Assembly (NCBI GenBank): GCA_001557505.1 | Contig: LSAX01000005.1 | Span: 1,178,001-1,242,000 of the forward strand | Source of the DNA: Reticulascus tulasneorum | Taxonomy: Eukaryota; Ascomycota; Sordariomycetes; Glomerellales; Reticulascaceae | Length of the DNA stretch: 64,000 nucleotides | Direction of reading: 5' to 3' | Position numbers and translations under genes: made by a program | Shown here: piece by piece, positions 45,536-56,454 of the stretch | Layout: every line of letters starts with the position of its first letter | Numbering within the stretch: position 1 is the first letter of the stretch | Notes under the pieces: model-generated | The model's input: the letters and a program-made list of their open reading frames with translations, nothing else | Told to the model about the DNA's origin: nothing | The model's database searches: none

Positions 45536-46460
45536 ACTGGCGGTAATGTTCCTGCTCAAGGGGGAAGGAAACGGGACTTTCGAATTGTTATTGTAAAGAT
45601 CAAGAGGAGACCCATTATGGGATATCTTTAACAACTGAGCAGGCTCATTGCCAGTTATGTCATAAGTGCTGGCTTGCAGCCACTAGATCAATTCGCTCTC
45701 TTTCTTGCAAGGGGGGAGTTGCGATGACGTTGATGGGTGATGAGGTCACATTGCACCGCCACACGCAGCACTAGCCACAAGTTCGCATGCCGATCACACT
45801 AAGACCCCTGGAGAACCAAACGAATTCCTACTGATGGGTTCACTACGTAGAATGAATGCTTGATTGGGCTGTTAGCTGAGAGGGTACTCTAATGAAAGGA
45901 ACATGCACCAGAGTCGGTGTTAGGTGCAGTGACCCCGCGGAACGGACCGTTGCCGATCCTCTCGAACAGGCTTCTCATTCATTATTCCCCCCCCAAACAT
46001 GAAGAATACCTTCTCAGAAAGCTTCCCAACCAGAGGTGCTCTGTCTGCAAAAACTGCCAACAATCCCACGATGTTTCCTTTTGAGATAAACTCCTGAACT
46101 ATGTTAGAACCTAGGCTTTCAACGGATGTGGTACACGATCGCCTAACCCATAACGCGATGCCAAATTACAACAGTCATTATCAGGTTAGTTGCACCAGAC
46201 CCGTGGAAAATACAAGTGAAAACCTGAAGAATGCGGCCTGCTCTGCGCAAGTAATGTCATTGTAGCATGGCCTGCATCCGAAAGGAGCAGGATCTAGGTA
46301 TCCTATGAACCAGCAAGTCCCAAATTGACCCCGTTGAACCTGTTTCCAGAACGCCATACCTTCCATATAATGATTCAAAAACTCCCATTCCAAATTACTG
46401 TGATAAGAACATGATTAACCAATCTGACCCCATTATACTCCAAGCAAGCCCAGATGTGAT
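45536..46460. other. Intergenic region
   Basis: About 925 bases between two co-oriented minus-strand genes. No coding sequence of convincing quality is present. Confidence 0.4.
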
Positions 46461-47165
46461 CTAGCAGATGGGACCTGGGACCGATGTCCAACCGATGCCA
46501 CCAACCCAGACCTTCCTGCCAGCACATTGCAGACACCGCCGCTGCTCACCTAGATTGCTGACCGAGCAATGTGAGCAGACATTCTTCCCACACGGCCCGC
46601 AAGACTGGACAGATTCAAAGCCATAGCCATCAACATCCATCGAATCTGCACCGTCAGCCGAGCCTAAGCCAGCGCCACAATCGTCGCAATTCGCAGGTGA
46701 CAATGTCGGTTGATCGACTGAAGGCGTTGAAGAAGCCGAGCTCGGCGCAGAATGTATATTCCAAAAGCTATGCAGCGACCTCTGCGTCTCGCGTTGGGGA
46801 GCCAGTTGCGGCTCGGGCATCGTTGCTGGCGCCAGCATGGACGCATGGGAGATTGACTGCTGCTGGGCAGAGAACAGCAGATTCAGAGTACGCTCTGTGG
46901 GCACGCATGGTAAGCCCTTGCTCTCCTGGTGGTGGATACGCCACTCGTAGAACTTACGATGCACATCCTCGTCCGAGGGCCTGCTATCGCGGAACCGCTT
47001 CATCGTCCGGCTTGGTAGATGTGACGGAGCAAACGTGCGCGCGAAAGATGCGCGCGGCGATGGAGACTTGTCCGTCTCCATGGTGTCGGGTCGCGATGGC
47101 GAGCCGGAGAAGCAGGAAGGGGAGCTCGACAGCTCGGAGGAGGATCGCTTGCGCTTGAGGACCAT
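46461..47165 (-). CDS. Putative zinc-ribbon protein, nuclear-like, unknown function
   Basis: Single exon of 234 residues. The N-terminus is basic and Ser/Pro-rich (MVLKRKRSSSELSSSPS), resembling a nuclear localisation signal. A helical middle (EWRIHHQESKGLPCVPTERT, then LNLLFSAQQQ) is followed by a C-terminal cysteine cluster: CDDC, then CGPCGKNVCSHC and CLQC, eight or nine Cys/His suited to binding two zinc ions. An FESVQSCGPCGKNVC pattern with this spacing looks like a small zinc ribbon. I associate this arrangement with uncharacterised ascomycete proteins. A role in transcription or ubiquitin-related binding is possible but unproven. Confidence 0.7.
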   Translation of the reverse strand: MVLKRKRSSSELSSSPSCFSGSPSRPDTMETDKSPSPRASFARTFAPSHLPSRTMKRFRDSRPSDEDVHRKFYEWRIHHQESKGLPCVPTERTLNLLFSAQQQSISHASMLAPATMPEPQLAPQRETQRSLHSFWNIHSAPSSASSTPSVDQPTLSPANCDDCGAGLGSADGADSMDVDGYGFESVQSCGPCGKNVCSHCSVSNLGEQRRCLQCAGRKVWVGGIGWTSVPGPIC

Positions 47166-47605
47166 TGCAAATATTGGAAACGAAGCACAAAGCTCGAAGA
47201 CAGAAATCAGTGTAAGAATCTAGTCGCGATTGTAGGAATGGTGTTCCGATATGGATGTGTGCGCGGTTTGGATTGTTTGAAGCTGATGATAGAATGCCAA
47301 TCGGGGGAGCAAGGGGCGCATCTTTCAAATGTATGGGCGGCTGACATTTAGGAGGAGGCTGGATAAAACGCGGCGCGTCAGCACGAGGGGAGCACGAATA
47401 CAGGCCGGTCGCGTGAATTACGCGACAGCTCCACTTACTTCACTTTAGCTTAATTGATTTCCATGCCAAAACCAGCACATATTGACGCTGATGCTGTTAT
47501 TTTCGAGGTTTTTCCACATTGGATTATTTTTGCTGATAGCCGCTACATAATACAATAATCAATTATATTCTCAACTGAACATGAAAGCCTCCTTTCGCTT
47601 CCCAG
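47166..47605. other. Intergenic region
   Basis: About 440 bases, including the promoter of the zinc-ribbon gene and the 3' UTR region of the oxidoreductase gene. Nothing else supported. Confidence 0.4.
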
Positions 47606-48781
47606 CTACTGCTGCTCCACCACCCTGATGACCAGTCTCCCAAGCCCTCCCTTGCCCGAGCTGACCTTCTCGCACTCTTCCCTGACTGCCTTGATATCGG
47701 ACAAGTTCACAACTCGCATCACCGCCTTCACTTTCCCAGTTGCAATGATCTCGCCGGCCATCTCCAAGTCATCACCAGCCTCCGGGTTGCCTGAAATCAT
47801 CTCGTACTTTATGTTGGTGCCGCGCAGGAGGAATGCGTACCAGTATTGGGCGAAATCTAGAACCCATGCCAACCAGAACGGGATATTCTCGGGGCCCAGA
47901 ATCTTCTTGACGAGTGATGAAGATGGAATTGATGTCATGGAGACCAGGCATCCATTCGTCGGATCGAGCAACGGCACGCTTGACGTGAGGGTGAACATCT
48001 GCGTGTTGACAACAACGTCGACGCTACCTTTCGGCACCATGTCGCGGACATTCTGAGTCTTGTAGTCGATTAATTGGTCGACCAGGCCTGGGATGTACTG
48101 CTCCACCAGAGGCACCTTTGGCGTCGAGACAGTCGAGATGATTTTTTTTGCGCCGAAGACGTTCTTTGCCAGTTGAATAGCCACGGAGCCGAGGCCACTC
48201 AATGCGGCGGGGACAAAGACAGTCTTGCCCTCCAGATTCTCCTCTCCCATGAGTGCCAGTCCTCTTTTGATGGTTTGAAATGCAGTAACGGTGTAGCCAC
48301 CCAGAGCTGCGGCCTCCTCGAAGCTCAGATGCGGGGGCTTGGGTAGCAGCATTCGCTCCTCCGCCACTGTGTACTCGGAGCACAGGCCGCCTTCATCCGG
48401 AATTGAGAATAATGGCCGGGTGATGACGAGGCCGTACACTGCGTCGCCCGTTTTGTATTTAGAGACTCCTGTCCCGACTGCTACGACGACACCTGCTCCT
48501 TCGGCGCCGATTCGAAGGGGCCATCTGCCAGGATGGAGAGTGGTTAGCTACAACTCCGATACTGGTGTAATGTGCTTGCCATACTTAGGCGCCTTTCTCA
48601 GGATGGGGAATCCTTTGGCTTGCTGGCAATCCCCGGCCATGACTGCCCCGGCATGCACCCGAATTAGGACCTGGGTTGGCGTCTTGATTACCGGGACTGG
48701 GAGTTCCAACACTTCGAACTCTGCGGGCGAGCAATATTTAGCCGCCGCAAGGGAGCGCATCGTCTTCGGAATGGAACCCAT
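47606..48781 (-). CDS. Medium-chain dehydrogenase/reductase (quinone oxidoreductase-like)
   Basis: Two exons, 48781-48585 and 48524-47606, with a 60-nt phase-2 intron, give 371 residues. The GroES-like N-domain has VLIRVHAGAVMAGDC and, across the intron, WPLRIGAEGAGVV and the GDAVYGLV turn. The Rossmann part has ALSGLGSVAIQLAKNVFGAK (nucleotide binding), followed by DVVVNTQMFTL. The two catalytic-zinc ligands of classical alcohol dehydrogenases are not evident, so it belongs with zinc-free NADPH-dependent quinone/enone reductases or trans-enoyl reductases. Substrate unknown. No polyketide synthase is nearby, which makes a role as a stand-alone enoyl reductase of a gene cluster unlikely. Confidence 0.88.
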
Positions 48782-49634
48782 GTCGTCACTGAGGAAAGAG
48801 TTTTCTTATGGAACAACTGTGCATTTGGTTGCTAGAACGGATATTCGTGGCCAGGCTGTCTATTTATCAAATTTCTGCCGTAGGAAACTATGCATACGTG
48901 GTGCCGGCGTAGTCGGTCGGCGGGTTCGGCTGATCCACCGAAAGCCACCGAAACCCGCCGAACCCAACGCCGAAATTGCACATTCGGCAGGGGCTCCGTG
49001 GGGAAGATCTCCCGTCGACCTGCAGGTGGTTTGTTATTTGAGGCCTCAATCGCCTTATAACCCCAGAATCATCAAGTTGGTGTGGATCAACTTCACCAGA
49101 CCACCCCGAGGGTTCACTTCGGGGACATGCGACGAGGCGCTGATTCAGCGATAAGCCACGACAGGCCGATCATTATGATTCAAGCTCAGATGTGAATGCA
49201 TTAAGCGAACTATTGCCTCGTGGATTGCTTTGTGTCTCTCTGGATGTCTCTGGATGTCTGCTTTGGAATGCGGCCTACCTAGTTCTCTGGTAATTGAGAC
49301 ACATTCCGCTGCCTCCACATACATGGCCTAGGCCACGATCACTTGAGACAACACTGACTTTTATATGGGAAGAATGTTGCCACATTGACAGCTTTCAGCC
49401 ACCGATATCTCATGCTGCCCATTCAAATACCCCCGCCTGCTCACCAAGGTGCTGGCTCTACCTACAATGAGATCCCCCATCGCTTTGCTCCATTCACCCC
49501 TTGAATGGGCGAATGCGAGAATCCGGCTGCCTCCTTTCCGCCAGCTTATTCTTCTCTTGGTTGGGACTTGACTCCATTATCCTTTCGCAAAACCTTTCAC
49601 CTGAGGTCTCTCATCAAAACTGACCGTCGCTAGT
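48782..49634. other. Divergent intergenic region
   Basis: About 850 bases between the divergent oxidoreductase and chitinase genes. It has a short tandem piece (ctctggatgt repeated near 49238-49258) and two TATA-poor promoters. A patch near 48910-48970 repeats ccgaa/accgaa motifs. No gene supported. Confidence 0.4.
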
Positions 49635-50836
49635 ATGGTTCGCCTTCCTTTGCTTCTTCTCGCTGGTGCCTTGATTACTCGCTGCTCGGCAATTTTCGAT
49701 CCGACGTCGAAAAACAATGTCGTTGTATACTACGTGCGTGAGAAATCCGAGTCCTTGTGTATGGGATACTGATGAAAACAGGGACAAGGCCCGAATCAGG
49801 TCAGCTTGATGCGGTACTGCGAGCAGCCCACAATTGACATCATCGTCCTCTCGTTCGTCCACCTTTTCCCGGGTCAGGCGAACGGCTACCCAGGTACCAA
49901 TTTTGGAAACCAGTGTGGCGGACAAGTCTACCCTGGGCCGGGAAACAATCATGCCAAAGATCAGCTGCAGTCTAATTGCCCGGGTGTGACCGCCCACATC
50001 TCAGCCTGCCAAAGGATCTATGGGAAGAAGATACTCCTTTCTCTTGGAGGTGGCGTTTTGAGTTATCAACTCACTGGCGCAAGCGAGGGCATTCTCTTTG
50101 CCAATCAGCTGTGGGGAATGTTTGGACCTCAAACTAAAAGCTGGGTCTCATCTGGACTCCCGCGACCGTTCGACTACAATGGAGAAGCGGTGGAGGTAGA
50201 TGGGTTCGACTTAGATATTGAACGCCCTTCTACAGGTATGATGACCTGGAACACACAGGATGATGGACCATTGCTAATTTGATGACAGATAACTCGGCTG
50301 GCTACAAAGCCCTGGTAACCACACTCCGTGGCCTCTTTTCAAATGCTAGGAAGCCCTACCATCTGACTGGCTCCCCCCAATGCATCGTTCCCGACGCGAA
50401 CATGGCCGCCATGATCTCCGCGACCAAGTTCGACATGTTATTTATCCAGTACTACAATACGCCATCCTGCTCCGCCGCGACCTGGATCGCATCCAACCCT
50501 TCGTACGTACCAGGCAAGTCCTTCAACAATGCAGGTTTTACGTTCGATGCTTGGGTTTCGTGGCTGGCGAACACGCCGAGTAGGGCTGCCAAACTATATA
50601 TCAGCTTGCCCGGGTCCACCGAAGCTGCAAACGCTGCGAGCTATGTATCGCACACGCAGGCAAAGACCCTGACATATGCGTTCTACTGCAGACCGCAGTT
50701 TGGCGGGATCGCTATTTGGGAGGCTACGCGCGCACAGGGTAATCTGTACCAGACGCGGACGTTTTATGAGTGGATGAAGATGAATTTATTGAATGCCTCT
50801 GTGGACTACAGGCTGAAAACATGTCCTGCACGCTGA
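49635..50836 (+). CDS. Class III (hevamine-like) GH18 endochitinase, secreted
   Basis: Three exons, 49635-49733, 49782-50235 and 50289-50836, with introns of 48 and 53 nt in phases 0 and 1, give 366 residues. A signal peptide covers about residues 1-19 (RLPLLLLAGALITRC). The GH18 barrel has VVVYYGQGPNQ at the start, the substrate-side ILLSLGGGV, and the catalytic DGFDLDIE at residues 173-180 with Glu180 as the acid/base. It continues FDMLFIQYYN and GIAIWEATRA. It should cut chitin or other N-acetylglucosamine polymers outside the cell. No carbohydrate-binding module or GPI signal is seen. It is unrelated in architecture to the large chitinase at 34590-38590. Confidence 0.93.
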
Positions 50837-51998
50837 AGATAAGATGATTGATTATCTTAGTTACGAATAATGAATTTATGGGTCGATTGTGAGATATCCA
50901 AAGCCCGAGATAGAAATGACGGGGATCAAGATTGTGTCTCGCTTTTATTCCTTGCGTTTCTGAGATGGTGAGCAAGCTACTCGAGACAAGCTTGCTTCAG
51001 TTTCCAGTTTCAAAGGTTCTACAGAAATTAGAAACCAGGCTTAGGCTTGGAACTGAAATATTTGTCTGATGCAGAACATAATGGATAGTGAAAACTTCAG
51101 GGTGGCATACCAGCCTATTACGCTGAACTAATATGGCAGCGCGATCGTGCTGGCGCACATTAGTTGCAGAAAATGCAATGATTCTAAGATAAATCGGGCC
51201 TCCTGCCCGGTCAAGATGGCGACTTCCTAGAAGCATGCTGACGTTTTCCCGGCCGTGACCATCCCCCTCGAACGCCACTCAGCTCAACTTCGGCCCTTGT
51301 GCCCTTTTTCGGAACTCGGCTAAGCGAACGAACGGCTTCGATGCCAATTGGCTAGTCGTTACAACTGTCGGTATCCTGGAAAGCTCGTATACATTCTTTC
51401 CAATCGAATGGCTCATGAGACTCATTGCCGTTGATTGTGGCTGCTGCGAGCCAGGTTTAGAATGAGCGGGCCGAGTTGTGGAAATGGTCTGCCGCTCTCA
51501 AACCTTGTCAATGCTGCAGCCTTGATGCTGGTTGTCTTATCTCATTCGCACAGGAGTTGAGTGAAGACTGTGGACGGACTCTTTCATGTATGCGACTGTA
51601 GGGCGCAACACGGACAAGCTTGACGACATTCAATAGTGTTTGTCTGTTCCATGGTTTGACATTCTGAATGCACTACTATTGGAGATGAATTACGAGCGGT
51701 TGCCAAACTCAGGATCAAGACTGACTGACCCTCGCTGGGTTGTCCGTAACAGGCCTCATCTTGCATTCCATCACTCTGATGATCATAGACGAGCTTCGCA
51801 ACCACGAAAGGCTGCACCATGAAGACACCCAGCTTTGGCTTTAAGCTGTCAGTTGACAGTGCAAATAAAACTATATAAACCACCATGCTCGCCTCAATCC
51901 AATCTTCTGAATGCAAGTTCTTCATTGTGCTCGAAGTCCCAGATCTCGCCTGAATCACTTCTCATTTTTATAAGCCATTTCTGTGCCTCTTCACCATC
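50837..51998. other. Intergenic region upstream of the metallopeptidase gene
   Basis: About 1.16 kb with no supported gene. A clear TATA-type element (ctatataaac) lies at 51871-51880, about 120 bases before the start codon of the following gene. Confidence 0.4.
51871..51880 (+). promoter_or_regulatory. TATA box candidate for the Con-13-like gene
   Basis: The sequence ctatataaac, about 120 bases before ATG 51999, is a good match to a TATA element. The interval to the start codon fits a short leader. Strongly regulated secreted-protein genes often have such elements; this is inference from sequence alone. Confidence 0.45.
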
Positions 51999-53011
51999 AT
52001 GCGTGCTGTTCTCTTTACCGGCTTCCTGTCCTTGACAGGGGCACTCGCAACCCCACTCGTCCAGAAAAGAGACGATAAGCCAACGCTCGTCTCTGAACAA
52101 GACAAAGAAAATTTGGACGCTGCTCAAAGAAGCTCCCTCCTGCCTGTAACTTGGACTTCGAGCAGCTGGCCATCAGACTGGATCCCGGAAGCATGTGCTC
52201 GAGTTTCGGGTGCTTTCAGCAACTGGGACTTTCAGGTTTGGAATGTTACCTTTGCCGATTGTCCTAACTCGCCGTTTGTGATCTGCAAGCACTATAGCGC
52301 TAATATTGCTGAGCAAACACTCTTCAGTGTAGACAGACATTCTAACTTCACTGAAAATCCCAAGCGCTGATATGCCTTTAGGAAATCAGCCGTCTCCCGG
52401 TTCGGATTCGTCAACTTGCAGCGTGAGTCACATCTTATGGCCACCCCCAGAATTGATTCATGGTTAACCCAAAATTTAGGAACTATATCGCAGTTCCGGA
52501 CGGTACGATTTATACCGCATGGACAGTCGGTAACATTGTGGGCGCTCAAGCCCAAACCTGGGACTCCCAGGGAGCGCTGGCGCACGAACTCAGCCATGTC
52601 CTCGACGGCGTATATCTCCGCCAGAAGTATAATCTCAACGAGGGCTTCAGCAACAGCCCCAGCTTCACCACTGCAGTGGCTGATGACCCATACTGGGCGA
52701 GCGACTACGGCAAGAACAATCCCATCAATGAGGAGTTTGCGGAAATTGGCCGTCTATCCGTCTTCAACAGAAACGTGCCTGGTGGGCTGGTTGGAGCTGG
52801 AGTCCGCGCGTCTCTGATTTCGCGTCAGCTGTCCGTATACGAGACGGCAGTTGGTGACATGAACGTCAGAGGCGGGCTATGCACAGCAGATAAAGTGCAG
52901 AGCAGCAAGCCAATTCTGAAGAATGGGAGTGGGAGGACTTCACAACCAATTCCTGATGTTTCTAACACGGGAACTGTTCTTCCTGTCATCGATGGGCCGC
53001 TGTACCATTAG
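51999..53011 (+). CDS. Secreted Con-13-like putative zinc metallopeptidase
   Basis: Three exons, 51999-52328, 52382-52422 and 52480-53011, with introns of 53 and 57 nt, give 300 residues. The signal peptide is about residues 1-18 (AVLFTGFLSLTGALA), followed by a dibasic KR site at about 24-25 suited to Kex2. Exon 1 carries ICKHYSANIAEQTLF, the 41-nt exon 2 encodes EISRLPVRIRQLA, and exon 3 opens NYIAVPDG. The zinc-peptidase motif HELSH is at residues 159-163 (HExxH), followed by VLDG. The pattern agrees with the fungal conidiation-specific protein 13 (Con-13) family. Whether it cleaves peptides is unproven. The first donor (gtagac) is non-standard, but it is the only one that joins the conserved parts in frame. 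Confidence 0.82.
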
Positions 53012-53474
53012 TAAGCTACGCCATTATTCGCTGCGAGTACAAGGGGTTGCGGTGGATGGCTGTGATTGGGACAAAGATGAACGAAAGGGGATGAATGAAG
53101 TAGTTTGATGAGGAGGATAGTTTATCGCAAGTGGATATTCGTTTCATCCTGAGTTTTTTTCTGCGGTCGGAAGTTTCGTCAGTTAAATTCTTTTGCTAGA
53201 GAGGTCCACGTTGTCGGACCAGTCAATTGATTCAGCATGCTCGCCACCACGCAGGTGAGCCCCTATCTCGTTAAATGGCCCAATTTGTAGTCTACAAGCA
53301 CACTGTGTAAAACTTGAGTAAAGACTCAAATACAAGGTCATCATCATTGTGTCATAACACCCCACCCTGTCCCTCCAGGTTTGTGTAGGTCTCGCTGCTA
53401 TTGCTCAGGCTGGCTCAAGCCTGGCTTAGCTTCGAGTTTACTTCTTGCCATAACAACCAGGTCCATCCTCCAAT
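53012..53474. other. Convergent intergenic region
   Basis: Spacer between the converging metallopeptidase and PigL_N genes, presumably 3' UTRs. No gene or repeat supported. Confidence 0.4.
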
Positions 53475-54850
53475 CTATTGCTTGTCCTTCACGCCACTTG
53501 GTGCACTATCGCCTGACCAAACTGGAGGCGTTGAACCCGGAGCGGACTTGGAGGAGAGTTTGAATCCTCGCCCGAGGCGCTCGTGGAATTCCGGAATTGA
53601 TGTATCTCCCCGGGCGTCGGCCCGAAGGGAAGGAGTGCCGTCTTGCGAAGACGGAACATTATCCCCAGAGTCCTGGAGGCCAATTCGCAAGTTGGGCTGC
53701 GTTATTTTTTGAAGAGATGCAGAATCGATATGGCCTCCAAGCTGCTGCGTTCTCGAGCCGAACAACCGGTTAATTCCCTTTATCTTGTTTCCATCCGTTG
53801 AAACTAATAACTGGATGTTGTCATCGCCTGCTGCGTAGTTTTCAATATTGCTGATTTCCAATTGCTTGTCTGCCTGGAAACAGATATCTAGCATCTGATT
53901 GGCAGTTTCGAATTCGTCTTGCAGCCTTTTGAGCTGCGCGACATCCTCCTCAGAGGTCAGCCCCGTTCTGGATTTGGCTAGTAATTGTTCAAGCAACATC
54001 TGCGTACGCCTGTTCAGCTTTGCAGTCGTGTTTCTGACGCTCTCACGCCATTCCTGCAGGCCCTCGTTGAGGATTCTTTCGGACACTGGTTCTGGATCCA
54101 TCCGTCCTGATGAGCTTCGACCACGCTGGACAGGTCTGATTTGGATCTTTTCGAGATATTCAGACAGCTGAGCGCAGATTTGGAGACCGTTTTCCGTGCT
54201 TAACCGCTCTTGCTCTATCCCTTGTAGTTCAACGGCATTCGGTTCTGATTCTTTCAAAGTGCGTGCTAGCAAGGACTCGAACTTTCTGTCGAGAGTCTCA
54301 AGACGTTCCTCGAGATCGTCAGTGGTGGTCTTAATGTCGTGTTTGTAGCCTTTAATGGCTTCGGCGGTGACAGTGGATTTGTGACTGATCCCAGTTAGGA
54401 AGAGATACAGATGCCGGGGAACGAAGAGACTCACATGGTAGCTACAGTGAGCACAATGTTGATTGTAGACTTGTATGAAGCCAAACCTTGCCTGAAGCTA
54501 TCCACGTCTTCGCCCATGTACTGTAACTTGGCCCAACCTTTAAATGTTGCCCGTGTTTCGCCGGTTCGCGATAAGCACTCCTTCAACTCGTCCTCGAAGC
54601 CCTTGCAAGCCTTTGCGCACCGTTCCAAAGGACCTTCGAGTACAGAGAGGTCGATGTCGCTGGTGGTGCTTGCGGTCTCGGTGACCAGCCGCAGCACCTC
54701 GCTTAGAGCGCTGGTCTCGTCTATGAGTTCGCGGACGCGTTTTGGATGGTTTCGGAAGCCTTGGACCGTGTTGTGAAGCGTAATGCTAGTCTTGAAGGCG
54801 AAGGCAGCCAGTGCCACGACTCCTGAGCTTATGCCTATCACTTCTGCCAT
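53475..54850 (-). CDS. PigL_N-domain protein (Helo-like fungal N-domain), unknown function
   Basis: Two exons, 54850-54435 and 54384-53475, with a 50-nt phase-2 intron, give 441 residues from ATG 54850. MAEVIGISSGVVALAAFAFK, VQGFRNHPKRVRELIDETSA and CAKACKGFEDELKECL match the N-terminal domain shared by the azaphilone-cluster PigL proteins and many fungal NLR-like receptors. The rest is helical, probably coiled coil (DDLEERLETLDRKFESLLA; LLEQLLAKSRTGLTSEED), ending in a disordered Pro/Ser tail. No NTPase or repeat domain follows, so it is a stand-alone N-domain protein. An upstream in-frame ATG at 55042 would add 64 residues without domain support. The last 195 bases before the stop are copied in decayed form at 56260-56454. 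Confidence 0.82.
53526..53720. repeat. Duplicated 3' segment of the PigL_N gene, source copy
   Basis: The 3' coding end of the PigL_N gene. It matches 56260-56454 over about 195 bases with many substitutions and small indels (for example gcggacttgga, gtggaattccggaatt, ctccccgggcg and tcctggaggc are shared). This copy keeps the reading frame. Confidence 0.8.
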
Positions 54851-55869
54851 GCCACTGATCACTCGCACGCGTGTGGGGTACAAGGCGGCGCGAGCAGTCG
54901 ACAGAGGGGTTTGAGGGCCACCATCCCAGAGCGGTGGGACTGGGCTCACTATTTCTACGTGGCAATACGCTGATAAGTGGGGTGGTGTCAGACCAGGACC
55001 GGGTGTTGGCCCCAAGCGCCGGTCCACGCGACGAATAACCATGGCGATCCCTGGGCGCCTAGCAGGGGCTGTAGCGCGGGGTAGACGAATGGTGACGGCT
55101 GGCTAAGAATAGTGCCTGATGTTGGTTTGAGGGATCGAGGGAGCCTTGCCAAATAACTCACAGAAGCGATACGTATGGCTGGTGCGACGGCGACGAGATT
55201 GAATCAGGATGTTGAAGCGATTCGCTCCCTTTCTTGTCCTTGAAATAATTCATGAGCTTGGCATCTGCTGATTCGGCCTTTGTTCCAACAGTCCCCGCCA
55301 CGGCCTTCAATCAGACCGACCTGGTAGATTCAGTGCCAGGCCTGTATTTGCGCTGAAAGGATTATGGTTAGGAGTGTTGCGCCGAGCACGAATTGGCAGG
55401 CAAGAGTAAGGAAGCCAGTGAGTAGGCTGTAGCTGGGACCTTGTGAGTTCGCTCATAGTGGGTGTCAAAGGAATTGTTACATAACTTGCACCAGCGTTTC
55501 GCCGATTGATCTGCGGCTCTAGAACAGCCTTTGATGCCTTACTAACATAACATCTACCTTGCAAAATCCAATCTACACTTATGTCACCCTGTGAAAGCAC
55601 TTACACAGCACTGTAGTATGCTTTGTAGTTAATACGATAAGCATTACAAGGTATAGATGAACAAGGCAAAGAGCTATCAGATTCTCCATCGCCGCGTGTG
55701 TTTGGGGTGGCATGAGCATCTCCAAGCGATGTCAGTCAACGGCTCACATTTGAACATGAGACTACGGACACTTTATAAACAAGAGTTCCAATGGACGCAT
55801 ATATGGTTATGACCTTTTATGATGGTAATTCTGGGGTCATGTTAGTAATGTGAACTAACAAGCAGATAG

Positions 55870-56255
55870 GCAGTCAAGGATATCGCAGCTAATCATAAGT
55901 CAGGCGCCCATTGAGTGTTCGGGGTCTCGAAGGCGCAAGCGTAGGGGGTGCATATGTGAGCAGAAGCTTGCCGACTCGCCGCCTAAGGCTGAAAATCATA
56001 TTCGCTGTTTGGAAATTTTCAGTGCCATCAATAGTTTGCTAGCTGTCACCATAATTAGGGGGGCATTAGCTTGCAAGATACGGCTTGACATCCTGCGGCT
56101 CGACAGCTAAGCCACCCCCACCCCCAATACTATTTTGGCTTATGGCCAAAGAGTTCTTCGAATCTCACGTTTCTAGAAGCAAGCTTGATATTAATCTGAA
56201 CTATGTTAAATCGGGATCATTAGATGCTTGCGACAAGAACTGGAATAAATTATCC
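55870..56255. repeat. Duplicated upstream region of the ankyrin gene, distant copy
   Basis: About 385 bases alignable to 58963-59337 in the same orientation. Shared stretches include ggctgaaaatca, tcgaatctca and agttcttcgaatctcac. Divergence is moderate and includes indels and many transitions. At its right edge it meets the PigL_N 3' fragment within a few bases. Confidence 0.82.
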
Positions 56256-56259
56256 TTAC

Positions 56260-56454
56260 GAGGCGTTCTATCTGGAGCGGACTTGGAAGAGAGTTTGAAT
56301 ACTCGCCCGAAAGGCTTGTGGAATTCCGGAATTAATATCTCCCCGGGCGCTAGCCCGAACGGAAGGAGTGTAGTCTTGCGAGGACGGAACATTATCACTA
56401 GAATCCTGGAGGCTAACTCGCAAGTTGGCTTGTGTTATTCTTTTGAAGAGATGC
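56260..56454 (-). pseudogene. Decayed fragment of the PigL_N gene 3' end
   Basis: About 195 bases matching the 3' coding end of the gene at 53475-54850 on the minus strand. Frameshifts and substitutions break the original frame, and none of the rest of the gene is here. It is fused directly to the copy of the ankyrin gene's upstream region. It is a relic of a rearrangement, not a working gene. Confidence 0.75.

Noticed and set aside
46571..47158. A 195-codon plus-strand frame opposite the zinc-ribbon gene
   Set aside because: The cysteine cluster on the minus strand is the better-supported product; this frame has no domain.
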